Both the position numbers and the translations under genes were made by a program. 24,218 nucleotides of DNA from Hypsibius dujardini (Eukaryota; Tardigrada; Eutardigrada; Parachela; Hypsibiidae). Of this stretch, positions 10,483-20,220 are shown piece by piece. The first letter of the stretch is position 1, and each line of letters begins with the position of its first letter. Where the stretch lies: NCBI GenBank assembly GCA_001579985.1, contig LRSR01011788.1, positions 1 to 24,218 of the forward strand, read 5' to 3'. The notes beneath the pieces were generated by a model. It did not search any database. It saw nothing but the letters and a program-made list of their open reading frames with translations, and was not told where the DNA came from.

Positions 10483-13400
10483 CTACATCATCACGGAAGG
10501 ACCGACCGGTCGAGGCTGATGTCTCGTCTCGTTTCGCAGCATATTCGCCAAATTAGCCTGCAAATTGGCTAACTGCGCACCGGAAATCACGACGGTGATC
10601 AGTTCCGGGCTGGAGGACCGAGTTGTGCCTGCTGCAGTGGAGCTGCTTGATTTTGTGGATGCCACCGTCGTCTGGCGAGGGGAAATCGGCGCGGCCGTGC
10701 TGACTGGCGGCTTTATTGTTGACACCCGAGTAGTGGAATTCGTTGCGAACTCCATCACTATTTTCGGTGTGACCGCGGCCGTGGTCGCCAAAGTGGTCGT
10801 CGCTGATGTTACAGGTTTGACCACCGGCAACGTCGTGGTGGGTGCTGCTGACGTTGAGTTGCTGGGACCCTCGGTGTAGAGCTTGGAGTTCTTATACCGC
10901 TCACGCAGTAGTGCGAGAATCGATGGATTGTCTTGATTGGGCCGGATTCGGAATACGATTTTATTCCACCCCGAATTGGTCATGGAATTGACCACTGAGT
11001 TGCTACCATCAAGACTCGGCGGGTGCTGTTTCGGCTTGAATGGTTCACCCTTCGACATTGTGATAGCGGGAGGAGTCTGGAGCTGGATAGGCTTATTCGT
11101 GGATTTTGTGGTGGAAGTGGCGATGATGGGAGTTGTATCGCTCGATTTTGCTATTGTTGAGGTACTGGAGGTGGTGGTACTGGGATTGGTCGATGTGGTC
11201 GTGGCTGCCACGGTGGTGCTGGTTGTGGTCTCTGCGGAAGTGATCTGAATTCCAGCAAGCGGAGCGTTTCGGTTTTCCAGTTTCTCTGTTCCAAGCTGTA
11301 TCGACTTCTTTTTTATTAATCCGTCTCCGGCCGTCATAAAGAACTTCACCGATCCAGATGAAGCGTCTGTAATAACGTTGTCTGCTTTCTTCTTACTGCC
11401 ACTGCTGTTCAGTAGTACCGCGAATGTCTGAGCTGGGGACGTAGAGGTTGACGTCGTCGTCGTTGGAGTCGTTGGAGTCGTTAAAGTGGTACTTTGCTGT
11501 ACGGGGACAGGAAATACAGAGGGACTGTCGTCGGTTCGTTCCTGGAAGAACGCCAGAACCTTTTTCTGCTGTTCGTCCAACGGGGGAGCCGGCCGTGGAA
11601 GGAACACCTTCGGTGGGGCGAATTGAAAACGATTGGCCGCGGAGGGTGTGAAGAAGATTGACGGTGGACTGCGTCGCGTTGACGACTTTGGTGGAAGAGT
11701 GGCGGTCAGGGTGGTGAACTGCTCGAATAGAGGTGGCGGATAAGGGATCTTCACCGAGGCGATAGTTTGTGCAATGGCAGTGGTCGTCGTGGTTGTTGGT
11801 AGTGTTGTAGTTGTCGATGTAGTTGTCGTGTCTTCAATGCCGCCTTGATATGTCCCCTGGGTGTAGGACTGGATCCATTCGTAATAGTAGCCGACGTTGG
11901 TGAACAGTGTCGGGGCAGGTATCTACAGCACAGCACACTTCAATGGTTATATTCAGAACCAAGGCAGTAACGTAAAGAGTAAATCGTGCGTACTGTACCT
12001 GGCGACACCTGTTGATCCCGACCCCGACAATGCCCGTCAGCTCCCAGTTACCGTATTTCGTCTGGCATACCAACGGTGAGCCCCCATCCCGCTGAAGCAA
12101 AAGAAATAGCAATTAACTTTGTCTAACGAAAACAAAACCGAAGCATGAAAGTTTTTTTGTTTTGCCTGGAGGAATTGGATTTGAACACAGTCCGAAGATC
12201 TCCCCTTTTGTGTTCAAGAAAGTGAAACGAAAACAGTTACGCGGATGGAAAGAAAACAAATATCGGGGAGCTCGAAGAGTGATGAGAATGAATTCAGAGC
12301 GACTAACATTTGCCAAGAGTGAGAAGCGATCTTCAGTGACCGGATAGAGGGAGGAGCGACTCGGAAGGGATGAACATGCACTGACCACTCAAAACTGACC
12401 AATCGAAACTGACCAATCGAGACTGACCACTCGAAACTGACCAATCGAAACTGACCAATCGAAACTGACCACTCGAAACTGACTAATCGAAACTGATCAT
12501 TCGAAACTGACCAATCGAAACTGATCATTCGAAACTGACCAATCGAAACTGACCATTCAAGGCTTTCTGAGGGCGGGGCTATTAACGGGAACTAACTTTG
12601 TTAATTCACATAAAATTTTCATACGGCTGTCATGGATGGTTTTTGACATGTACAGTGACAACATACGTCGCAAGTCCCGCCTCGTTGGCCGGGTGCCGAA
12701 TCGGCGCAGAGCATCGTGCTGGGTAAATCGTAATTCTTCAGGCCGAGCTTCATGAAGGACTTGATGCAATCTTGTGGGTAGGGAATCACCATCTCGAGTT
12801 TCTGCAGATTTCTTGCCACACCTGTAGCACATGATGAAGTGGCGTTGAAAGAAATACGCTGCAATCAATAACGGACAAGATAACGGTGCGCTGCGGCGTA
12901 CTTGAGTTTGAAGTGGCTCCCCAGCCGGAAGTGAAGCAGGTACCCTTCCACGGCTGGAAGGGATTAGCCGGCACTGGACTCAAACATATTGGACAGATGT
13001 TCGACGTTTCGCATGACAACGGATTGAACCGAATGATGGCCACATTGTTTTCGTATGTCCGGTCGTTGTAGGCGCTGTGGAAGGCCATTTCGTTCGGGAC
13101 GCGAAACACCGGAGTTTCGTCGAGATTGAAGGCTTTACTCTGATTCATGATTTCAGTGACGTCTTCGATGTCTCGAAAGCCAAACGCAAGAAAGATAATG
13201 AAATTGGCGTTTGTAATGAACCTGCAACGATCATCGAGCATATTCTATGTTGAAATCAGTCAGCAACAGGTTCCACGATACTACAATAGCAGTGTAATAA
13301 GGTTACTGTAACTTACGGCTGGAGTACGTGTGCAGCCGTTAACGCCATGTCCTGTCCTGCAGAAATATTGAGGCATAATTACTCCTACCGTTATGACTCC

Positions 13401-14508
13401 TACCGTTATGACTCCTACCGTTATGACTCCTACCGTTATGACTCCTACCGTTATGATAAGATTTAAATACTGCCTAAATATTACAGTGTTCAATTTGTTA
13501 CTGAATGAATTGATTTCCAGCTTTACGAGTTCGTACCCACGAGGGATGCACCTCCAATGTAAATCGGCACTGCAGTTCTCGAGTTGTTTTGCAGTTGGTC
13601 TGTGTCCACGACGAACACGCCACCCTGAAAATAAGATGAGCCGTGAATTACTGCATTTGTTCGTAACTCTTAAAATTGTATCTAGAAGTCACCAGAAACA
13701 AATCAATGTGAGAATTACACATATATATATATCTGTATATATTTTTATACCTCCTTCGGGAAGCCAGTCCAAGATATTAGATATTATTCTAGCAAAACGA
13801 ATTGGTTTTTTCAAAATCAAAATAATGCGCGCGTTTTGCGATTATATTTAAAACCGTTTTAATTGCTTCACGGAACATGGAGGAGAATGATTGCCGGGGA
13901 GATTTTGATGGTGACCGCCGCCGTTATCTTCTGGCGCCTTTGCTCTTCAGGATCTTTCATGCTGCACTTGCACATTCTAATCGATCCTTGCAGGGGATTT
14001 CGAAATTTAAAAAGCAAACAAACAAACCTGCCAACAAAATTCGTATTTGTCCGTGGTGGTTCCGTTGACGATGCGCGAACTCCGCTCTTGCGCGCCCGAC
14101 GACAGCGACTCCCAGTCGTAATTCTTGTCCAACTTGATGCCCTCGCTCGCTTTCGCTTTCTGCCGTGCCGTGCCGGACACCCCGCATCGCTGCGCACAAC
14201 TTCCGTCTTCCGGCCTGGCCAAGTTCAGGCAGCAGAACTCATCTTGCGCACAGTCACCGGTCGATGTGTTGGCCTTGAAGTAATTAGGATAACCGTTCTG
14301 AAAGACGCAGCTGAACACGTTGGAGGAGCACTTGCCGAGCCCGTTGAGACTGGAACAGAGTTGTGCTGAAACCGAAACCCTCTCGATCAAACTAAGAAGT
14401 TCTTCCAAAGATAGCTTCAACCTTTTGCTTACCCAGGGGACCTGGTAATGACAAAAGCAGATATAATGCTGGAACGGTGAAATATACAAGACCCCGTTGT
14501 CTAGTCAT
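10483..14508 (-). CDS. Secreted CLIP-domain serine protease homologue with mucin-like tail (catalytically dead)
   Basis: Eight in-phase exons: 14508-14433, 14365-14028, 13624-13537, 13356-13317, 13221-12902, 12821-12667, 12091-11999 and 11922-10483, giving 849 aa. A signal peptide (VPALYLLLSLPGPL) ends near residue 25. Six Cys at 29-71, ending in CC, form a CLIP-like domain. An activation site R123|IVNG precedes an S1 fold to about 391. His177 in LTAAHV is kept, but the triad Asp is Asn240 (ENNVAII) and the active Ser is Gly342 (RDGGSPLVC). The oxyanion Gly193 position is Arg340 and the Asp189 position is Gly. DGGSPLVC is the hallmark of arthropod CLIPA/masquerade-like homologues, which act as cofactors in prophenoloxidase activation, clotting or adhesion. 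Residues from about 395 on form one large exon of Thr/Ser/Pro/Ala-rich sequence with TTTTTT-type runs, probably O-glycosylated. Role by family analogy; inactivity is read from the residues. Confidence 0.93.
12253..12607. repeat. Dispersed repeat, copy 1, inside a protease-homologue intron
   Basis: This segment of the intron between exons 12821-12667 and 12091-11999 matches 18967-19162 in the same orientation. Shared blocks include GGGGAGCTCGAAGAGTGATG at the left end, GGATAGAGGGAGG in the middle, and GGGCGG followed by ACTTTGTTAATTC at the right end. Copy 1 is 355 bp and copy 2 is 196 bp. Nearly all of the difference is the minisatellite listed next. No open frame, poly-A tail or terminal inverted repeat was seen. 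Confidence 0.9.
12381..12562. repeat. 13 tandem copies of a 14-bp unit (minisatellite) inside dispersed repeat copy 1
   Basis: Thirteen consecutive 14-base units are variants of CTGACCAATCGAAA. Types with CCACTC, CCAATC and TCATTC alternate. The first seven units read as two repeats of a three-unit (42-bp) pattern followed by the start of a third. Copy 2 of the element has only two units at the equivalent place (19091-19117). Confidence 0.95.
13381..13455. repeat. Five perfect tandem copies of a 15-bp unit
   Basis: ACTCCTACCGTTATG is repeated five times without a mismatch, inside the intron between protease-homologue exons 13624-13537 and 13356-13317, about 25 bases upstream of the acceptor on the minus strand. 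Identical units imply recent expansion. Confidence 0.97.
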
Positions 14509-15178
14509 TTTCAAGAGACCCTTTGGTGGAATTCAGACCCTGTGCACCAAAGTTTCACCCGAAACAGTAATACGGAGAGAGAGAGAACTTAGCTGTATAA
14601 ATTGATTTCACATATCTTTTCTTCTCTGTATGGAATGAAAAAAGTGAACAAGAGCGGCTGATGCCTTTGCTTGCGGAGTCGAGACCGAGACATTATGTGA
14701 TGGTGGCCACATGTGATGATGTTCAGGGTCAACTACCGACCGGCCAGAACATTCACTTTTCGTTTCCGCCGCAGGCTCGGCGTGGGCGGTACAATTTGTG
14801 TGCGTGCGCGTGTGCGTATGTGTGTGTGCGTGTGCGTGTGCGTGTGTGTGTGTGTGCGTAAATTCGTGTGCCGCATTGGCCGAACGTGAGGCCGTTTTGG
14901 ATTCTTTTTTTCGGACGATAGACCATCTTCCCATTCAAGAGCTACTTTCCCTCCGCACGCGCGGAACTTGGGTGACCGTCATGATAAACACAGAGAAGCT
15001 TGTATTTGCAGTAAAATTTTGTTTGTGCACAGGTGCATGCAAAAGTAATCCCCCAAATTACGACTTCCGAACAACAATACGAACAATAAACTTTTCAGTT
15101 TCATCTTACATCTTAGTCAGAGAGCTTTAGAAAAATTCTGGCACAATTGATGTCAGCGCATGATCTCTTAAACGCTAT
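14509..15178. other. Intergenic: protease-homologue promoter side and PDZ-gene 3' side
   Basis: Both flanking genes are on the minus strand. The interval should hold the promoter of the protease homologue and the 3' UTR of the PDZ gene. A TTTATA box-like sequence (minus strand, near 14595-14600) lies about 90 bases before the start codon, next to a GAGAGA run. A GT/GCGT simple repeat lies at 14797-14860. No gene is supported. Confidence 0.5.
14797..14860. repeat. GT/GCGT simple repeat
   Basis: About 64 bases of alternating GTGTGC and GTGTGT units. Alternating purine-pyrimidine runs of this kind can adopt Z-DNA, but nothing here shows function. Confidence 0.95.
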
Positions 15179-18100
15179 TTAACGATAGTTGTGACTAGAT
15201 GCGCCCGGCCGCTTAGTTGGAGATTGCAGGACCTCCGTTTTTCGCTGCAAATCACCGTACGAAACACGACTTTGCCGACCTGACCGTTCGGCCTCTTCAT
15301 CCGTCGTAAAGGATGTCGGTGTTGAAACGGAAGGACTGGGCTCCATATTGATTGGCAAAACCAATCGCGATCCAGAAGTGGTTTGCCCTGTCTGGTGCTG
15401 GGGAGATCCATGATGGTCCAGGCTATTTTGAGCGGAATATGGCTGCCTACTATACGTGTGCTCCGTTAGAGGAAAACCACTATCCTTCCTCGAAGCTGCT
15501 CTCTAAACACGTTGCAAATACAATCAGTCGACATTTTTCTGCGAAATCAGATTACACACTATACAGACTTTTACATGGACAAACAGAGAGGCAGACAAAC
15601 ACACAGACACACAGACACACAGACACACAGACATACGGACACACAGACACACAGACACACAGACACACAGATACACAGACACACAGACACACAGACACAT
15701 AGACAGACAGACACACAGACAAACAGACAGACAGACATAGACACACAGACACACAGATAGGGAGGCAGATAGTTTCAGACATGCTGAAATGCTGACACGC
15801 AAACTCGTAGACACGGACAGACACATGCAAGCAAGCACATATGCACCCAGGCACCCAGACACAGACAAGCAGATGGGCAGAAACATGTCTTACATCAGAA
15901 TGTTGACCGTAAATGGATGAAGTTTCTGATTCCGATCCCTCTGTCCAAATCATCTCAAACGTTTGATATTCCCTTGGGCTTTTACCCTGGAGTCGTCTTG
16001 AAGGAGTGTGATTTTCCGTCTGTCGCGACCGATTTTGATCCAGTTCCTGATAAATCTCATTCAGCATGGAAGAAGCCCCAACGCTTCGACTCTCTTCTTG
16101 GTGTGATGCCGCACGTCGCGAACGACGACTGCCGACCGACGAACTGTTTGAGCTTTCACTGACCGAGCTGAACGGACGCGGTGGAGGCGGAAACGCCTCT
16201 TCATCGTCATAGTCATCGACGATATCCTCCAGCCGTGTCAACGGCGGGGGCGGCGGGACCGGCGGTGCCGGTTTCTTCTTGGTTGCTGCCTCTGCAGCCA
16301 CAACCGTCGTGCCAGCCTTGCTGAAAATGACCGTTTCTTCCGTAGTACCTTTGGCAGCTTCACTGGAGACCGAGGTCTCGCGTTGTCGACGGACATTTGC
16401 TCGACCGGACACGGAGGGTGTCGTCAGTACGTGCCGGATAGACGGTGTGGGGGAAGTTTTCGGTTGTGCGCTACGAAAGACAAGACAGATCCATACAGGT
16501 GTGTTTACCTAAAATTACACTTAATCCAATTGTTGATGACTACACTACTGTACGATACTTTACTGATTAACTAATTACTACATACACTGTACCAGAATGT
16601 GTGATACAATTTGTTTCTCATACTGTTCGTTACGTGGATTCGCTCAATGTTCGAATTAAATATTCTTGACAGTTTTAAGATAATCAAATGATAAATTACA
16701 TTGAATTACTTAATTTAATTATAGAAATATAGATAAACTTGTATAGCAAAACCGATTTGAACTTTAGTTACTTATTATCATTTTTTGTGCAATTTAGTGG
16801 GAAAAAATGGTATAACAATTACTTAATTCTGTCAGTCGATTTGATTTGATATAGAATCCGGCAACTTTCGGCGAGAATACATTCTCGTCGACCCACTTCC
16901 TTACGTAATAGAAGCATATCCAGTCGACTCTTCAGCCCTTCTGCGATCTTTTCTATCCTCGCCACTGGCTCTCCGTTCTCTGCGGTAGCGCAGCGGACTC
17001 TGCTCCCGCGGTGGAGTCGCGGTGGAACTCCTCCTGGAGATTGCATCGAGATCACCGTTGCTCTGACTGCGCTTCAGCGGGAAATATAAGCGATCGTTTG
17101 TGGAGCGGGTGGGATCCGTGTGGGGCTGCCAGCTGCGCCGGTTAGTCTGATCCGATGACGGATGGTGTCCGCCGCCGCTGAGTCCGCCACCGGTCCTTGA
17201 GACGTCGTCTTTCTTCACTGATAATGTCACGTCGTAGGGCGAGGCGTAGCTGAGGATCGTAAGAGCATCCTCAAATACGATGTTTTTAAATGACACGCGG
17301 ACATCCATTATCCTGTCACCTGCAAATTAAACATCGCCACGAGATCATTTTAATCGTCCTTTTCTGTACGAGCCATCCAAAATATTAAAGTAAAAATCAT
17401 CTTCATGCGATGTTGCTTGCTTTGATCAAGCTGGAAGTTAGATTTATTTTATTAGAAAAAGCACACCTGCTTTTTCCGGTATGCACAAATATATACGCTA
17501 ATGATATACGAGTACAGGCCAAAAATAACAACCTCCCATCTGATGGAGATACAGTAACATCGTCGCTTTAAGTACGGTGAGCTATGCAGAGCGGAGTTAT
17601 GGCGCAAGCACGTACCGGGTTCAAGGACGCCCGAGTCAGCGGCCGGACCCTTCTGAAGGACATTTTGCACGTAAATGCCGTCGCGGAGATTGCCGCAAAT
17701 ATTAAAGCCCAGTCCGGTGAAGTCATGGCCACGCAGTTTAACTCTGATGTGATCGACTTCCTGCGAAACCATCACACCAGTGTTTATATTCATGCCCAGC
17801 AGACGCAAAACATGCTCAAGACATCCTTTGGTCAACGCCCCACGAGATCTCTACCTGTCAGCTGACAACTTACGTCCTTTTGACTGAATTTATCACCATA
17901 GGACGCTGTTCTCCGCAGTGTCGACTGCGTTCGGACAGCCGCCGCCGTTAAGTTACTACTCCGCGTGGGCGCTTTTTTAGTCCAGTCCACGTCTGCAAAA
18001 TACAAAAACCATCAGAACCTGCTACCGTGACGTGAAAACATTTCTGCACGATTAAAAATGTAGCGTCCAAGGTCAGATTAAAATGAGCATTGCTTCTCCG

Positions 18101-18849
18101 ATACTAATGCACACATGTGATTCCGCTGTAATTATTGGAGACACTCCTCGGTGATAGACTATTGCAGATTTCAAACCCGAAATATAGTTTCAATTATAAT
18201 AATTATAATAATAATAATAATAACCGTAAAAATTGCGAAATGATCATTGTTGATTTCGAATTGTTCACTGCAGCATCCCTCTGACGCTCACAACTGGGGG
18301 TGGAGTTGTTAGTGAAGCAGGCCAAAAATATGCTAGAGATATCATCTTTCTCACAACCCCGCCCTTTTTATGTTTCCGCACATGTTGAACCGTCTGCTGG
18401 TCTCTGGTCTAGGGTACCAGCGCCGCAGCGTGCTCACACAGGTCAAGGCTCGTTAAATTCCGTGCCGGTAATACTTACCGGTACAAAATACATAGAGCTA
18501 CACAGTAGACACAGTAGTAGGTGGATGGATCGTTAAACGTCGGCCATTAATGAAAGTGTATGTGCAGGTTGTCTGAGGGGAAATTGCGTAAAATTCTCTC
18601 ACCGTTATAATGACGGTGTGACGGCTGATGGTGATGGTGATGGCTTTCGCGCTGGACAAGCACCTCTTCGTCGTGAAAGCCGGAATTTTCGTAGCTCGTG
18701 GTGGTGGGTGAATGGGTGATGTTGTTGATGCCGGTGGTCGTCGTCAGACGCTTTTTTGGCAGCACAATGGTCTCGTTTTCGTGGTCCGATGCGCGGCCCG
18801 AGGAACCCACCCGGTAACCCGGTTTTGTAGCATCTACCCACAAGAACAT
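15179..18849 (-). CDS. PDZ-domain protein, periaxin/AHNAK-type PDZ, proline- and serine-rich
   Basis: Six in-phase exons: 18849-18603, 17992-17874, 17760-17616, 17319-16905, 16470-15894 and 15502-15179, giving 608 aa if the ATG at 18849 is used. An in-frame TGA lies 15 bases before it. The only recognised domain is one PDZ at about 123-208, split by an intron inside EPG|DR. Its second half ([20 protein letters not shown], then [11 protein letters not shown]) resembles the unusual PDZ of periaxin and AHNAK ([20 protein letters not shown]), known for domain-swapped dimers. The rest is disordered. It has a His run (HHHHH near 70), Arg/Ser-rich stretches, [11 protein letters not shown] (possible SH3 or EVH1 ligand), an acidic [13 protein letters not shown] block, and Ser-rich RRSRR segments. 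A cytoskeletal or membrane scaffold is likely; no enzyme motif is seen. An upstream TM exon may belong to it (see 19882-20220). Confidence 0.85.
15578..15772. repeat. CACAGA/CAGA simple-sequence tract in a PDZ-gene intron
   Basis: About 190 bases of CACAGA with some CAGA units, interrupted by CATACGGA and CATAGA. On the transcribed minus strand it reads TCTGTG/TCTG and ends about 75 bases before the acceptor of the last coding exon (15502). It is similar in composition to the tract at 9288-9495. Confidence 0.95.
18193..18223. repeat. TAA/AT-rich simple repeat
   Basis: A short run of ATAATAATAATAATAA inside the first long intron of the PDZ gene. Confidence 0.9.
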
Positions 18850-18885
18850 CCGACTCAGATATCAACTTGAAAGTTTTAAACTTTG

Positions 18886-18959
18886 ATTATCTAAAACTTG
18901 CGCACAGCGTTTGGTTTGTAAAAGGGCACAATTATTTTGTTCGTATTATATTAATCAAA
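18886..18959. repeat. 74-bp direct repeat, left copy, flanking dispersed repeat copy 2
   Basis: This 74-base block recurs at 19165-19238 with one mismatch (ATTATA against ATTATC near the right end). It starts ATTATCTAAAACTTGCGC and ends TTAATCAAA. It is adjacent to the left side of dispersed repeat copy 2. Confidence 0.97.
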
Positions 18960-18966
18960 GCTCCCC

Positions 18967-19162
18967 AAAACAAATTTTGGGGAGCTCGAAGAGTGATGAG
19001 AATGAACTAAGAGCGACTAACGTTCGCCTAGAGCGAGAAGCGATCATCAGCGATCGGATAGAGGGAGGGGCGACTCAGAAGGGATGGACACTGACCACTC
19101 GAATTGGCCATTCAAGGCTCTCTGAGGGCGGCACCGTTAACGGGAATTAACTTTGTTAATTC
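18967..19162. repeat. Dispersed repeat, copy 2
   Basis: This is the shorter copy of the element at 12253-12607, in the same orientation, with only two of the 14-bp units. Its left edge overlaps a perfect 10-bp-arm hairpin at 18961-18984 (CTCCCCAAAA, loop CAAA, TTTTGGGGAG) that is broken in copy 1. It sits between two 74-bp direct repeats. Confidence 0.9.
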
Positions 19163-19164
19163 TC

Positions 19165-19238
19165 ATTATCTAAAACTTGCGCACAGCGTTTGGTTTGTAA
19201 AAGGGCACAATTATTTTGTTCGTATTATCTTAATCAAA
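19165..19238. repeat. 74-bp direct repeat, right copy
   Basis: Partner of 18886-18959 in direct orientation, beginning two bases after the end of dispersed repeat copy 2. Copy 1 of the element has no such flanks. Confidence 0.97.
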
Positions 19239-19881
19239 TTATCTGCATTATTAATTTGCAGGAACGCTAGTACATATTGAAATACCGAAGTCATCCACCG
19301 AGAAAGGACTTGAACCCTGAATTCCACAGATACAAATGAGGAGATAGAAATGCGTTCTTAATCGAAAACGATTACTCGAAACAAGAGAGAAAACAGCTCA
19401 CGTTTAAAGAACAGAAAAGAGCCCAGAAAAGTTTGACAGAACAGTTTGGAAACTTTGGGCCGATCTTCAGTAACTGACCAACGGTGCGAGCAAGGTATTT
19501 TTATTAGCCACAATTGTACATCCACTTGTTCCACATTACAATAAGAAGGCTGCAGAAATTCCTCGGACGTTGCCTGCTTATTTGTGACTCGCTTAAGCCC
19601 CATTCCTATTTCAGCCGAGCACACAACAGGGCTAACAGTTCGGATGTGTTGATTTAAACTGCTCCCCCGAACAATCCGACGGAAAAACAAACAAGCCCAC
19701 GCTTGTTTGCCCGACGCCCACTGTTTATACATAAACCTCGTGTCCACCGGTGCGAACGATCTGCTACTCATTCAATTAATAACGAAATCGCATGAAACAC
19801 AAGCTGCGATACATGTGCCGTGATCAAATTAACGTCATCGCAAAAGGAACCGTTTTGGTAAACGTTTAGAAAAACCAAGGC

Positions 19882-20220
19882 CTATTCGATTCGAAGGCAC
19901 CATGCCTTCGTTTGATTTATGACGCACGAACCTTCAAACACAATCTTTCCATCTCGTCTGCGCACGTAGAACCAGTAGAAGGAAAATGCAATCAGGCAGC
20001 ATGCAACAAGTGTGCACAGTATACTCCCAACGACTGAAAAAGGAACATTCCTTTAGGGAACATAAGCGAGATGTGGATTTAGGCACGGGCTGGTACTCTT
20101 TAATTACTCACCGGCACCGGCAATATCACCATCCGAATAGATCCGCGCCTGCGCCGAGCAGCCGGATATTAGATAAAACGCGCACGCTCCTCCAAAGATG
20201 CCCTTATAATTCCCAAACAT
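19882..20220 (-). CDS. Signal peptide plus single membrane span: small protein or 5' exons of the PDZ gene
   Basis: Two in-phase exons, 20220-20112 and 20033-19882, are joined by a 78-bp intron (GTGAGT donor, TTTTTCAG acceptor) and give 86 aa. MFGNYKGIFGGACAFYLISG looks like a cleavable signal peptide ending at CSAQA. A very short outside segment (RIYSDGDIAGA) follows, then a membrane span (VVGSILCTLVACCLIAFSFY), then WFYVRRRDGK on the cytosolic side. It predicts a tiny type I membrane protein. The frame closes at a TAG at 19884-19882. Alternatively the second exon ends earlier, at a phase-1 GTTCGT after IVFEG, and splices about 1.1 kb on to the PDZ gene's acceptor-like GGGTAG at 18840, giving a membrane-anchored PDZ protein. 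No homologue recognised. Two good splice sites make coding likely. Confidence 0.55.

Noticed and set aside
10565-11651. Plus-strand open frames of 60-104 codons rich in Val and Gly
   Set aside because: Antisense shadows of the Thr/Ser-rich tail exon of the protease homologue.
12165-12200. Second tRNA T-arm-like sequence (GTGTTCAAATCC on the minus strand)
   Set aside because: The flanking bases do not form the T stem and no partner acceptor stem exists upstream.
12381-12562. CRISPR-like array
   Set aside because: Head-to-tail 14-bp units without unique spacers, in a eukaryotic intron.
13317-13541. Splicing GASL directly to DMALTAAHV in the protease homologue
   Set aside because: It gives a loop too short for the S1 fold; the GTGG|GTACGA donor with the CTGCAG acceptor keeps phase and gives GGASLVGQDMALTAAHV.
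17835-17874. A 23-base intron before an alternative in-frame start of the PDZ exon (frame through [14 protein letters not shown])
   Set aside because: Too short to splice. The longer intron ending at GGTTTCGCAG (17761-17873) keeps phase and gives a proper PDZ start.
19300-19345. B-box-like GGTTCAAGTCC on the minus strand, possible tRNA or tRNA-derived SINE
   Set aside because: No A box, no matching acceptor stem and no TTTT terminator nearby; only the T-arm-like segment is present.
19358-19771. 137-codon minus-strand open frame
   Set aside because: No domain, poor composition, no clear splice sites and no link to either neighbour; kept only as a remote possibility.
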